From the NCBI GenBank assembly GCA_964491915.1, contig CAZBHS010000001.1:1-64000 (forward strand): a stretch of 64,000 bases of DNA, given 5' to 3'. The translations under genes were made by a program, and so were the position numbers. The stretch comes from JAHELQ01 sp964491915 (GTDB lineage: Bacteria > Acidobacteriota > Aminicenantia > UBA2199). How positions within the stretch are numbered: the stretch's first letter is position 1; each line of letters opens with the position of its first letter. The notes under the pieces were generated by a model, which saw only the letters and a program-made list of their open reading frames with translations, ran no database searches and was not told the origin of the DNA. Positions 9,494 to 19,396 of the stretch are shown one piece after another.

Positions 9494-10783
9494 TTAATTC
9501 AATTTCTTGAACAATTCCACCGGATCCTGGGTTTGCGGGTTGATCACCGCATCCGGCTCGATCAGGTCCGTGCAATTATCTTTTCCCCTGCCTACAGCCA
9601 GAAGGATGATGTTTTCGCCTTTTTGGAATGTGCCTTCCTCCGCCAATTTCACCAGGCCTGAATACCCGATCAAGAGGGAGCGCTCGACATCGGTGCGCAG
9701 GTTCACGCCTCTTTTTTTAAGGGCCGTGATAAGATTCTTTGCCTTTTCGCCGGTGTATTCCGGCTCCACATCGGTGATGACGCCGTTGTTTTCCTTCAAG
9801 CAAGAGAAGAGCTGCGGGTAGTTGTTCACCGGATTGGTGGAATTGAGAGTGGGCTCGAACAAGTCATCGGGGAAATGTCCGGGGAGGTCGGCGGCTGTCA
9901 ATTCCGTTCTACCGGAATTGTAGGCTCTGGCCATCACATTCATCTGGCTGCTCTGGATGCCGACCAATGTCGGGATGTCGTTTTTGGATTCCAATCCCAA
10001 TTGAACCATGTTCATATGGCCTTTGTAAAAGCCGATGGGCCCCATGCCGCTGGCGATGGTCTGGGCGAAGTAGTGGCAGTCCGGCAATTGTTGCCGCTGC
10101 TCATAAGCCATTGTGGCGTATGATTCGTTGCGGTCGTGGAGCGGCGCGATCGATGTCAAACCGTTCTCCTGGGCGAACTTTTTGGCGTAGGGGCTGATTT
10201 TGGGGTAATGGTCGTCCACCAAAATGACGCGGTTGCCCGGATTCTTCTTGATAAATGTCGTGTTTTTGTATTGGCACTGGCGGGGCATGAAGAAATAGGA
10301 GTTCAAATTCATATGGGCGGCGAAATGGGTGTAGGCCCGTCCGGTATTTCCAGTGGAATAGAACACCAGGTTGTCCAGGCCCAATTCTTTGACCCGGCTC
10401 ATGATGATTGATGCTTCGCGGTCTTTGAATGTTCCGGTGGGATTTTTGAAGCAATCCAATTTCAGGTAGAGATTGGCGCCGTTCAATTCACCGGCCAGTT
10501 CTTCTAGCAGCATTAATCCACTGCCGCCGGCGCCTAACGCCACGATGTTTTCTTGATTTCGTAAGGGGATCATGGGGAAATTCTTCCACAAATCATCCCG
10601 GTTAGAAGGAACTCCGTTCCACTTGCCTTCGAATGTGTATTCCAATCCGCTGCCGCAGCTTTCACACTTGCCGACGAAGCGGTCGATGCCGTATTTGGCA
10701 CTACAGGCGTCGTTTGTACACTGCTGCCATATCTTCACGTCTCCATCGGGAGAATCCTGTTTTTTTTTGTTGTTTATTGACAT
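9494..10783 (-). CDS. Threonine-synthase-like PLP enzyme
   Basis: 429 residues, fold-type II PLP enzyme. The N-terminus carries a four-cysteine zinc ribbon (C22, C27, C40, C43), as in several threonine synthase paralogues. The PLP lysine is K120 in NPTGTFKDR, and the phosphate-binding loop is STGNTGRA (143-150). Threonine synthase converts O-phosphohomoserine to threonine with loss of phosphate; related paralogues act on other phosphorylated amino acids or do beta-replacement. Its start overlaps the end of the isomerase-like gene by 10 bases and is preceded by GAGGAGG. Sitting between a triosephosphate-isomerase-like enzyme and a phosphatase in an NRPS operon, it probably makes a nonstandard amino acid building block. 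The reaction is not readable from sequence. Genuine threonine synthase cannot be excluded. Confidence 0.82.
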   Translation of the reverse strand: MSINNKKKQDSPDGDVKIWQQCTNDACSAKYGIDRFVGKCESCGSGLEYTFEGKWNGVPSNRDDLWKNFPMIPLRNQENIVALGAGGSGLMLLEELAGELNGANLYLKLDCFKNPTGTFKDREASIIMSRVKELGLDNLVFYSTGNTGRAYTHFAAHMNLNSYFFMPRQCQYKNTTFIKKNPGNRVILVDDHYPKISPYAKKFAQENGLTSIAPLHDRNESYATMAYEQRQQLPDCHYFAQTIASGMGPIGFYKGHMNMVQLGLESKNDIPTLVGIQSSQMNVMARAYNSGRTELTAADLPGHFPDDLFEPTLNSTNPVNNYPQLFSCLKENNGVITDVEPEYTGEKAKNLITALKKRGVNLRTDVERSLLIGYSGLVKLAEEGTFQKGENIILLAVGRGKDNCTDLIEPDAVINPQTQDPVELFKKLN

Positions 10784-11451
10784 GTTGCCTCCTCAGGTTT
10801 TTTCGATAAATGTTTGTAATAGATGGGATTCAATAGCTCGGTTAACGCGCCCAGCGGTTTTGCGGATTTCACGATCAGACTGGATACCAGCACTCCCGCT
10901 CCACCCGCTTCAATGACAAAATTGATGTCGCGGCTACTCTTGATGCCGCCGCCGAACAGAATTGGCTGGTGGCCCGCTTTCTCCAGGGCTTTTCCCACGT
11001 ATTCTTTCGATGATTCCACTAATGAGATGTCTTTGCCGATGATGTCCGGGTTTTCCACCGCGATAAAATCGGCGGTATAGCGGCTGCGGATGGTATCGCA
11101 TTCTTCCAGGGAAGCCGCGCAAAGAATGGTCTGGAAACGATTCTTTTGGGCCGCGTCGAGATCCTGCCGGATTTGCTCGTGGGTCATCGCCTGCTCCGGG
11201 TGGTTCAGTATGACGCCTCTGATTCCGGCGTCCCGCACCTGGGCATCCTGTATGGAATTGAAATCCTGTAAAAAAACCGGTAGCGTCGTTTCCGATGCGA
11301 TGGAACAACAATCTTCCACCAGGACGCCCACCGCAACATCGAATAGTTCAAGAATCCGACGGTCCACATTCTCCAACTCTTTTGCCAATGAGATGGCGCG
11401 ATCGCTGGAGAGCTTCTTGAAATTGATAAAAATAAAGGGTTTTTTGTTCAT
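10774..11451 (-). CDS. Triosephosphate-isomerase-like TIM barrel (short, archaeal-type)
   Basis: 225 residues, about 25 shorter than bacterial TpiA and close to the compact archaeal type. The catalytic set is present: N10 and K12 (INFKK), the histidine in LNHPE (H84) and the glutamate in AVENPDIIG (E133). The phosphate-binding glycines appear in ILFGGGIKSS (about 164-173) and GVLVSSL. The enzyme is therefore expected to bind a triose phosphate or an analogue. It is flanked at 17 bases by the PKS hybrid and overlaps the threonine-synthase-like gene, so it belongs to the biosynthetic operon. I infer a dedicated role in supplying or reshaping a three-carbon phosphate; it may not be the glycolytic enzyme. 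A good AAGGA-type ribosome binding site precedes the start. Confidence 0.82.
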   Translation of the reverse strand: MNKKPFIFINFKKLSSDRAISLAKELENVDRRILELFDVAVGVLVEDCCSIASETTLPVFLQDFNSIQDAQVRDAGIRGVILNHPEQAMTHEQIRQDLDAAQKNRFQTILCAASLEECDTIRSRYTADFIAVENPDIIGKDISLVESSKEYVGKALEKAGHQPILFGGGIKSSRDINFVIEAGGAGVLVSSLIVKSAKPLGALTELLNPIYYKHLSKKPEEATCQ

Positions 11452-11468
11452 TTTTTTTCCTTAAACAA

Positions 11469-14400
11469 TTAAAAATCTATTTCCCAGGCAGCGACCTTTT
11501 GGTTTGAGGTCGATTCAATCTCGATGTTAGAGAGATTCTCTATGGACGTACCCGGTTCTTTTACGATTGCCGTGAATATTTTATTCAGCCGTCTCCCCAT
11601 TAACTGGATTGACGCCTCTTCAAACAGATCCGTGTTGTAGCGGATAGTAAAGCACATCCGGTTCGAATCGGAGTAGAAACTGAAGGTGAGATCAAAGGAA
11701 CTACTGGCCCATTGATCTTTATTCCCCGAAAAGATCATCCGGTTTCCCTCGTCCCCTTCATCCGACACATCGATATTTTGCAACACCACAATCACGTCGA
11801 ACAGGGGATTGCGGGACGGGGGCGTCGTCAATCTCAAGGTCTCGACAATCATGTCGAAGGGGAAAATCTGATGTTGGTATGCTTGAAGGAGGCTGTGGCG
11901 CACTTTGTGGAGGAATGACTCGAAACTCTCTTCTGTAGCGATGGAGCTGCGAATGGGCAACGTGTTGGCGTAGAATCCTATTTGGTCGTCCAGCCCTCCG
12001 TACTCGCGTCCGGATAGAACGGCCCCCACGGTAATGTCTCTTTGATGGGAGTAACTATATAGAAGGGTCTTCACCGTCGCTAGAATCAACATGTAGAGGC
12101 TTGCCCGGCGCTTTTTGCATAATTCGGTTACAGAGTTCCGCACATTTGTCTCCAATTCGAACACCAACGAACTACCGTTGTAGGTTTTTACGTCCGGCCG
12201 CGGGAAATCTGTGGGTAGTTCAAGAATCGGATTCTCCCCCGCCAATGTCTCCCGCCAATATTCCCGGTGCTCGACAATGGAGTCTTGTTGGAGGTGGCGG
12301 TTGTGCCAATGGCTAAAGTCTTTGTATTGGAGAGTCGGCGGGGTGGGCGATATAGAGTTTGGGTCGCCTTTAAGGTGGTGATAGAAGGCGAGCCAATCGC
12401 GCAGCAGCACATTCAGCGAGAGACCGTCGCATATTACGTGATGCACGGAAAACAGCTTGATATATTTTTCTTTCAGTATCAGCAATGTGACTCTGATGAG
12501 CGGTCCCGTTTGCAAGTTGAAGGGGATACGTTTGTCCATGTCCGCAAGCGCTTCCGCCTCTTCCTCCGGCGAGGGATGATTGCGTAGATCGATCCGTTTC
12601 ACCGAAAAACCGATCTCGTGGAATGGACGGATAACCTGCTTAGGCTCTCCGTCCACAAGCTTGAAAATGGTGCGAAGACTTTCATGACGGGCCACGACTT
12701 TTTTGTAAGCCTCTGCCAACGCGTCCGGGTCCAATCCCCGGTGGAATTCCAAAGCGGAGGTTAAATTGTAGGCAACGAGATCCTGTTCCAATTGATCGAT
12801 GACCCATAGTCTTTGCTGCGCATGGGAGAGGTCGTAGTATTCCTTTTGTTCAACCGGCAAAATTTCTTGATGCCGGCCGTTATCGCCTTGGGCCAACAGA
12901 GCGGCCAATCCGCGGATGGTGGGATGCTTGAAAAAATCGCCCACTTCGATCAGGAGTTTGGATTCCCGGTGCAATGTGGAAATGAATGCCAGCGCTTTGA
13001 GGGAATCTCCGCCCAATTCGAAGAAATCATCGTCCACGCCGATGCCCTCGATAGCGAAAATTCTCTTCCACTTTTCCGCCAATGTCTGCTGCAAATCATC
13101 TTCCGGCTGGGCATAGGCGGTCATCAAGTCCGGCCGTGGTTTATAATAATTTTTGTTTGAGTCCCTTTTTCCACCGCGGTCCACGGACAGGTCCGTGATC
13201 CATTGGCGAATCCTTGTCTCCAGGTCGCCGGCTGAGACAATGATATGAGCTTCTTCACAATGGGAGAGGATGCGCTGGAAGGTGTCGATGCCATCGTCGA
13301 TGGAGATATTCATCTCCGAGCTTGTAAATAGCGCCGCCAATTTTGTCTCTTCCGCCTCATCGGCCTGTTCCCGGGGAAATTCCCAATCCGCCCAATTGAC
13401 GGTGGTCCAGCGAACCGGATGCCGGCGATTGTGACGATGGACAAAGGTATCCATATAAACATTGGCCGCCGCATAGACCGTGAGACCGATACCGCCAAGC
13501 AGTGGAGAGAGCGACGAGGTGACCAGAACAAAGTCCAATGGAAGGTCCCCCAGGACTTTTTCCAACACCGAGATTCCCTGGACCTTGGGAGGAAATTGAA
13601 GCCGCCAATCATCGGGGCCGATGGCGGAGGCGGAGGTCAATATCGATTTGTCCATGATGCCGGCGGCGTGAATCACACCGTTCAACGCGCCGCAACGCCG
13701 CAACGTCTCAGCGATGACCGTCTGCATCTCTGTCTCATTCGCCGCATCCGCTTGAAAGTAGTGGACTGCGGCGCCAAGTTCCTCTAATTGCCTTATTTTT
13801 CCGGCTTTTTTATCGAGGGAGCCTGTCACATGAGATACGGATGACCGTCCGGTTAGTATCAATGTCCCCTGAGACGCTCCGGCAAGATATCTGGACAGGG
13901 CGAAACCGATATTGCCCAGTCCCCCTGTTACCATGTACACGCCGCCTGTCTTGAGGTAGTGGGGCGAATCCCCATCGCTCTCGATACGCGTCGGTTCAAA
14001 GCCCTGTGTAAAGCGATTGCCCGAACGGTAAGCGACAATTGTCTCTTGGCTATTGGATTGGAATTCCGGGACCAATAACGCGGCTGTCCGTTCAGCGCTA
14101 CCCGGATCGCTTACATCTGAATGCTCTAGATCGATGTGACGGCAATGGATAAATGGGAATTCCTGGGGCAAGGTCTTCAACGGCGCTATGATTGTGGCCC
14201 GGGCGGGCGATAAGGATTCGGAGCCTGTCACCGGGTAGACGTCGCCTGTAACCACCCAGACGGTTGTATCCGGCTGTTCGTTGGATTGTTCCAATGTGGC
14301 GGCTATAGTTGTCAGGCTATGGAGCCCTTTGTATAATTGTGTTTCTATCTCTTCGACGTTTGCTTCGCTCCAAAGATGCACGATATGGTGGGGCGTTTTT

Positions 14401-17400
14401 CCCTGGGCCAACAGATCTTCGAAGCGGTCGATATATGTCGCTCCGGTTCTATCTTCCGGTCCGAAGGGAATGGACATCACCGTGTGCCCCAGGGCTTGAA
14501 GGGAATCTCGCAGGCTTTGTCCCAGAGAATTGCCATCCGCCAATAACAACCAACGCCGCGGTTCATTGGTAGGGCCTCTGCGAAGCGACGGGCGCAGCGT
14601 CCGCTTCCAACTGGGAATGTAGAACCAATCGGCGATATCTCGCCTTTTTGAACATTGTCCTCGGCATTGATTCGAAGCCGAGATGCCACTAATATCTTGT
14701 ATAGAAATATCAAATACTGTTTTCTCGAAGGGATAGGCGGGAAGCGTCACTTTGTTGGGCCGCGCCGGGGCGTGAACCGCCGGCCAATCGATAGACACTC
14801 CATATTTCCAGAGAAACGCGAGACGCTTCATCAGATAGTGGAGGTCCGGGTGTGTTTGATTGGCGGGTTTCACCAGGTTGACAGCCCGGTTCGGGGAATT
14901 CTCCGCAAATTGCCGGCTTACCAGCAGGCGCAAATCGTGTCCCGGTCCAATTTCTACAAAGCAGGCGGGGCCCTGGCTCAATATGGTCGAGATTCCGTCG
15001 GCAAAACGCACGGTGTGGGTGAGGTGTTTGCTCCAATAGCGAGGACCGATATCATCCTCTTCGAACCACGTTCCAGTCACATTGGAGATAACCTTGATTT
15101 GCGGAGGCTTTAGGGATGTGTTTGCCGATACGACTTCGAATTCCGCCGCCATCCCCGTCATCAATGGTGAATGCATGGCGTGGGTGGAGGGGAATTCCAC
15201 GCACAGATACCTCTCGCCCTTCATGGAAGTGCAGAAGGCATCGATATCTTCCGGCGCGCCTGCGATGACGCAGGAGGGCCCATTGTTTATGGCGATATGA
15301 ATGGTGTCCGGCAAATAGGGGAGAAGCGACTCTTTGTCAAGCGGTACGCTTACCATTTTCCCCATTGACTGGGTCCGCATCGTCTTGCCCCGTGCCGCAA
15401 CTATGTTCAGCGCTTCTTCCAGGGAGAGCATCCCCCCCAGGCACGCCGCCGTATATTCGCCGAAGCTGTAGCCGATCATGGCCTCCGGTTGGATGCCCCA
15501 ACGCATCAATAAGCGGGCCAGGGCGTATTGGAACACGAACATCGCTAGTTGGGAGAACAGGGGATCGCCCAATGCCGATGGTCCGGTTTGAGAATCTTGA
15601 AATAAAAGTTCTTTGCAGTCCATGCCGGCGAGGGGCCGAAGAATCTCGAAACAGCGGCCAGCCTCTTCCCGGAAGGTCTGTGAATGAGAGTAGAGTCCGC
15701 GGCCCATGCCCGTATATTGGGCGCCCAAACCGGTGAACATGAATACCACCTTCAATCCCTCCGAATGGATGCGGTTGTCGCACTCTCTTGATTCAAACTT
15801 CGTCAATAGTTGCAACGCCTCTTCCCGCGACGCGCAAACCGAAGCGTCGCGGTATTGGAAGTGTTGACGGCCTGTTTGCAAGGTATAAGCTGCGTCCGCG
15901 AGATCGAGCGCCGGGTGGGCTTCCAGGTATTGCCTCAAACCGGATGCGCTTCTGCTCACCGCTTGCGGCGTCTTGCCCGACAGGGGGAGTAAACTATAGG
16001 GATTGCTCCCGGACCGGCTTTCCTTCGGCGGCGCCTCCTCCAGCACCACATGGGCGTTGGTGCCGCCGATGCCGAATGAACTGACTCCCGCCCGCAAAGG
16101 ACCGTCGCCGGTTTTCCAGGGGGATAATGTGTCATTGATGTAAAATGGACTGTCTGAGAGCGCCAACTGGGGGTTCGGAGCTGTAAAATGGATACTGGGG
16201 GGAAGGAGCCGATGCTTCAACGCCAAAACCGTTTTGATGAGACCGGCGATGCCGGCTGCGGCGTTGAGGTGGCCGATGTTACTTTTAACCGAACCAATGG
16301 CGCAAAATTGTTTCCTGGAGGAGGCAAACGCTAATTTCATCGCCTGCAATTCGATGGAATCGCCCAATTGGGTGGCGGAGCCATGGGTTTCGATATAAGA
16401 AATGCTTTCCCCGTCGATGCCCGCGATTTTTATGGCGTTGCGGATCACCGCCGCTTCCCCGTTTATGCCCGGAGCCGTGTATCCGGCTTTTTGGTTGCCG
16501 TCGTTATTGGTGAATGAACCTAAGATTACAGCCTGGATCGGGTCTCTACCGGCTATCGCTTCGTTCAATCTCTTGAGGGCCACCAAACCGCCGCCGTCGC
16601 TAAAAATAGTTCCGTCCGCGTCCCGGTCGAAACTCCGGCAGCGACCACTCTTCGAGAACAGCATCCCGGCTTCGTAATGATAACCGGTTTTTTGGGGCAA
16701 CCAGATGGAAATGCCGCCGGCCAACGCAATATCGCATCTTCCGGTCAACAAGCCCTGGCACGCGGCGTCCACCGCCACCAACGAAGTCGAGCAGGCGGAG
16801 TACATGGTCAGGCTGGGTCCTTTCAAACCCAATTTATACGACACCCGGGTGCTCATGAAATCTTTGTCGTGCAATTGAATCCCGGAAAATTCCGCCGCAG
16901 CCCGGTTCGAGCCGTTCAAAAGCGATTGAGCTTGCCAATGGATGTTTGGCGAGGCTCCGGCATACAACCCAATCAGCCCGTTGTACTGAGCCGGATCGCA
17001 ACCGGCCCGTTCCAGAGTTTCCCAGGCCAGTTCGTGAAGGATGCGGATTTGCGGGTCCATAGCCATGGCTTCGGATGGGGTGTAGCCGAAAAATTCCGCG
17101 TCGAAGCAATCGCTGCCTGCGACAATACCTTTGACCTTTACATACGACGGATCATCGAGATATTCCGGCGCGACGCCGGCTTCGAGGAGTTCCCGGTCCG
17201 TGAATTCCGACAGCGAATCTCTATCGGCCGTCAGGTTGTCCCAAAATTCTTCAACCGTTTGAGCCCCAGGGAAACGGCAGGCCGTCGCGATGACGGCTAT
17301 TCTATTGTCCGCCGGCGGTCCAACCGTCGAGAAGCCGCCGGTCGCTTTCTCCGCAACCGTTTCGCCGCTCAAATAAGAGACCATAGTATTGATGGTTGGA

Positions 17401-19310
17401 AATCTAAATATATCGACAACATCAAGTTGACGGTCCAATGCTGCTTGGAGCTTTTCCTTCACGATGACCGCGGTTGTGGAATTGCCGCCAGCCTCGAAAA
17501 AATTACGGTCGCCATCAATGCCTTCCAGTCCCAACGCATCCGTCCAGATTGTACGGATTATGGCCTGGAACTGGTCTTTTGAATATGCTTCGCCCTTTGC
17601 GGTGATTTCTTTTTTCAACCGGTCCAATTCCCGCAGTTCCGGGTCGAACGCGCCTGCGGAGTATTTGTCTTTCAGACTGCCGCGCTTGATCTTACCGCTG
17701 GTGGTTTTGGGGATTCTTTTTATTGGAATGACCTTATCGATAATAATGCCTAAGCGCTGACTCATATGGCTTTTGAGGGAATTTGAAAGTGGAAGGAATT
17801 GCTCCGGCGATTTTCTGAACACCACAAAGCCGATGATCTCATCGGTTCCCGATTCCCGGCTCGAAATTCCGCAAAAAACTATTTTTTCGAAGTCGATCTC
17901 ATCCATCTCTTCGGCCGCCCGTTCCAGGTCGTGGGGATAATAATTCATGCCGTTGATAAAGATAATCTCTTTTTTCCGGCCGGTGATCACCAGTTTGCCG
18001 TCAGTGACAAAACCGAGGTCTCCGGTCCGCAGCCAACCATCGCTTAGAAACGCCTCTGCTGTCGCCGGGACATCGTTATAGTAGCCGGAGGTCACATTGG
18101 CGCCTTTAATGGCGATTTCCCCGATCATGCGTTCGCCATATTCCCACCCGTTACCGTCCACGATTTTAACTGAACAGTCCCGCACCGGAAAACCGATCTC
18201 GACAAATTCGATGCCCTGGTCATCGGCCGAAGCTTCCTGCACTTTAGCGCCGATGCGAATGGCGTCGCGGTCGAGCTTATATGTTTTTAATTCCTTGCCT
18301 GGCGTGGATAGGCACACCGCGAGGCTGGCCTCCGCCATCCCATACGCGGGAAACATCACCCCGTTTTTTAATCCTAAAGGGGCGGTTAAATTGAGGAATT
18401 GTTTGCATAATTCCGCCGAAATCGGCTCCGCTCCGTTTACCAGCACCCTGAGATAAGATAGGTCGATTGAATCGGTGACCAATTTTCCGGCGTGCTTCAG
18501 CACATACCGGTAACCAAAATTTGGTGAGACCGTAACCGTGGCTCTCGATTTTGATAGTCCCTCGAGCCAAAGATGTGGGTATCGTATGAACAACATCGGA
18601 GCCATCAGCGTTTGGGAATAATCCGCAACCAGCGGTGTCAGATGAAAACCGATCACTCCCATGTCGTGGGTCAGGGGCATCCAGCTAAAATAATGGTCTT
18701 CTTTGTGGGGCGGCTCGCCTAAAGAAGCTAAAATTGAATGTATATTCGCGAGCAGGTTTTGGTGGGTGAGGACAATACCTTTGGGATTGCCGGTAGAACC
18801 GGAGGAGAACTGGATGTAGGCGATGTCCCCGTTGCCGGCCCGTTGCATCTCTCCCTTCCGGTCGCCTTGCAGGATGTCGGGGATATAGATGATTCGTTTC
18901 ATCATGTCATCGAGTTGGGTTTGCCGGTTGTGTTCCGATGCGAATATCTCGATGCGCTTCAGCTTTTCCCTCTTGATGGCCAGGTAAGGTTTCCTCAATT
19001 TTGATTGAATTTTAAATAGTTTTAGTGTGTATTCATCATTAGACGCTTCCGTTATGGGGACCGGGACAATTTTTCCCAAGATGCACGCCCAAAATAGAAT
19101 GAGAAATTCTTTGTTGTCCGCGGTTTGCAAAATCAATTCAACACCCGGCTCAAGGCCATACTGTTGGAGGTTGCGCAAGGCGACGAGGGCTCTGCTGTAG
19201 AGATCTTCATAAGAAAGAAAACTCATGTTTTCGGGGCTTTCGATAAAAGTGATCCCGTTTTTTGAAAATCGCCTTTCAAATAAAATTGATATTAGATTAT
19301 TGGATGTCAT
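11469..19310 (-). CDS. Hybrid FAAL-ACP-KS-AT-KR-ACP-C polyketide/peptide synthase
   Basis: 2613 residues, the first assembly-line enzyme. Residues 1-570 are a fatty acyl-AMP ligase (FSSGSTGNPKG; SWMPLTHDMG is typical of FAAL). The first carrier has S611 in GGNST. Ketosynthase is about 668-1095, with C840 (YSACSTS), H976 and H1014. Acyltransferase is about 1188-1480, with S1282 in GYSFGE and HAMH (1377-1380), closer to the malonyl HAFH than to methylmalonyl YASH. Ketoreductase is about 1788-1960 (TGGLGNIG, S near 1932, Y1946, N1950). The second carrier has S2103, and a full C domain has HHVICDG (2290-2296). No dehydratase or enoylreductase is present, so one round gives a beta-hydroxyacyl chain, which the C domain passes to an amino acid. 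This points to a lipopeptide. It lies 86 bases downstream of the permease gene. Confidence 0.94.
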   Translation of the reverse strand: MTSNNLISILFERRFSKNGITFIESPENMSFLSYEDLYSRALVALRNLQQYGLEPGVELILQTADNKEFLILFWACILGKIVPVPITEASNDEYTLKLFKIQSKLRKPYLAIKREKLKRIEIFASEHNRQTQLDDMMKRIIYIPDILQGDRKGEMQRAGNGDIAYIQFSSGSTGNPKGIVLTHQNLLANIHSILASLGEPPHKEDHYFSWMPLTHDMGVIGFHLTPLVADYSQTLMAPMLFIRYPHLWLEGLSKSRATVTVSPNFGYRYVLKHAGKLVTDSIDLSYLRVLVNGAEPISAELCKQFLNLTAPLGLKNGVMFPAYGMAEASLAVCLSTPGKELKTYKLDRDAIRIGAKVQEASADDQGIEFVEIGFPVRDCSVKIVDGNGWEYGERMIGEIAIKGANVTSGYYNDVPATAEAFLSDGWLRTGDLGFVTDGKLVITGRKKEIIFINGMNYYPHDLERAAEEMDEIDFEKIVFCGISSRESGTDEIIGFVVFRKSPEQFLPLSNSLKSHMSQRLGIIIDKVIPIKRIPKTTSGKIKRGSLKDKYSAGAFDPELRELDRLKKEITAKGEAYSKDQFQAIIRTIWTDALGLEGIDGDRNFFEAGGNSTTAVIVKEKLQAALDRQLDVVDIFRFPTINTMVSYLSGETVAEKATGGFSTVGPPADNRIAVIATACRFPGAQTVEEFWDNLTADRDSLSEFTDRELLEAGVAPEYLDDPSYVKVKGIVAGSDCFDAEFFGYTPSEAMAMDPQIRILHELAWETLERAGCDPAQYNGLIGLYAGASPNIHWQAQSLLNGSNRAAAEFSGIQLHDKDFMSTRVSYKLGLKGPSLTMYSACSTSLVAVDAACQGLLTGRCDIALAGGISIWLPQKTGYHYEAGMLFSKSGRCRSFDRDADGTIFSDGGGLVALKRLNEAIAGRDPIQAVILGSFTNNDGNQKAGYTAPGINGEAAVIRNAIKIAGIDGESISYIETHGSATQLGDSIELQAMKLAFASSRKQFCAIGSVKSNIGHLNAAAGIAGLIKTVLALKHRLLPPSIHFTAPNPQLALSDSPFYINDTLSPWKTGDGPLRAGVSSFGIGGTNAHVVLEEAPPKESRSGSNPYSLLPLSGKTPQAVSRSASGLRQYLEAHPALDLADAAYTLQTGRQHFQYRDASVCASREEALQLLTKFESRECDNRIHSEGLKVVFMFTGLGAQYTGMGRGLYSHSQTFREEAGRCFEILRPLAGMDCKELLFQDSQTGPSALGDPLFSQLAMFVFQYALARLLMRWGIQPEAMIGYSFGEYTAACLGGMLSLEEALNIVAARGKTMRTQSMGKMVSVPLDKESLLPYLPDTIHIAINNGPSCVIAGAPEDIDAFCTSMKGERYLCVEFPSTHAMHSPLMTGMAAEFEVVSANTSLKPPQIKVISNVTGTWFEEDDIGPRYWSKHLTHTVRFADGISTILSQGPACFVEIGPGHDLRLLVSRQFAENSPNRAVNLVKPANQTHPDLHYLMKRLAFLWKYGVSIDWPAVHAPARPNKVTLPAYPFEKTVFDISIQDISGISASNQCRGQCSKRRDIADWFYIPSWKRTLRPSLRRGPTNEPRRWLLLADGNSLGQSLRDSLQALGHTVMSIPFGPEDRTGATYIDRFEDLLAQGKTPHHIVHLWSEANVEEIETQLYKGLHSLTTIAATLEQSNEQPDTTVWVVTGDVYPVTGSESLSPARATIIAPLKTLPQEFPFIHCRHIDLEHSDVSDPGSAERTAALLVPEFQSNSQETIVAYRSGNRFTQGFEPTRIESDGDSPHYLKTGGVYMVTGGLGNIGFALSRYLAGASQGTLILTGRSSVSHVTGSLDKKAGKIRQLEELGAAVHYFQADAANETEMQTVIAETLRRCGALNGVIHAAGIMDKSILTSASAIGPDDWRLQFPPKVQGISVLEKVLGDLPLDFVLVTSSLSPLLGGIGLTVYAAANVYMDTFVHRHNRRHPVRWTTVNWADWEFPREQADEAEETKLAALFTSSEMNISIDDGIDTFQRILSHCEEAHIIVSAGDLETRIRQWITDLSVDRGGKRDSNKNYYKPRPDLMTAYAQPEDDLQQTLAEKWKRIFAIEGIGVDDDFFELGGDSLKALAFISTLHRESKLLIEVGDFFKHPTIRGLAALLAQGDNGRHQEILPVEQKEYYDLSHAQQRLWVIDQLEQDLVAYNLTSALEFHRGLDPDALAEAYKKVVARHESLRTIFKLVDGEPKQVIRPFHEIGFSVKRIDLRNHPSPEEEAEALADMDKRIPFNLQTGPLIRVTLLILKEKYIKLFSVHHVICDGLSLNVLLRDWLAFYHHLKGDPNSISPTPPTLQYKDFSHWHNRHLQQDSIVEHREYWRETLAGENPILELPTDFPRPDVKTYNGSSLVFELETNVRNSVTELCKKRRASLYMLILATVKTLLYSYSHQRDITVGAVLSGREYGGLDDQIGFYANTLPIRSSIATEESFESFLHKVRHSLLQAYQHQIFPFDMIVETLRLTTPPSRNPLFDVIVVLQNIDVSDEGDEGNRMIFSGNKDQWASSSFDLTFSFYSDSNRMCFTIRYNTDLFEEASIQLMGRRLNKIFTAIVKEPGTSIENLSNIEIESTSNQKVAAWEIDF

Positions 19311-19396
19311 TGAAATTTTTCTAGTTCTATTCCCCTGGATTTATGCGCGATGGCAAAAGGTTAGGCAGATTTAGATGTTAAAGGCTCCCAACTAGA

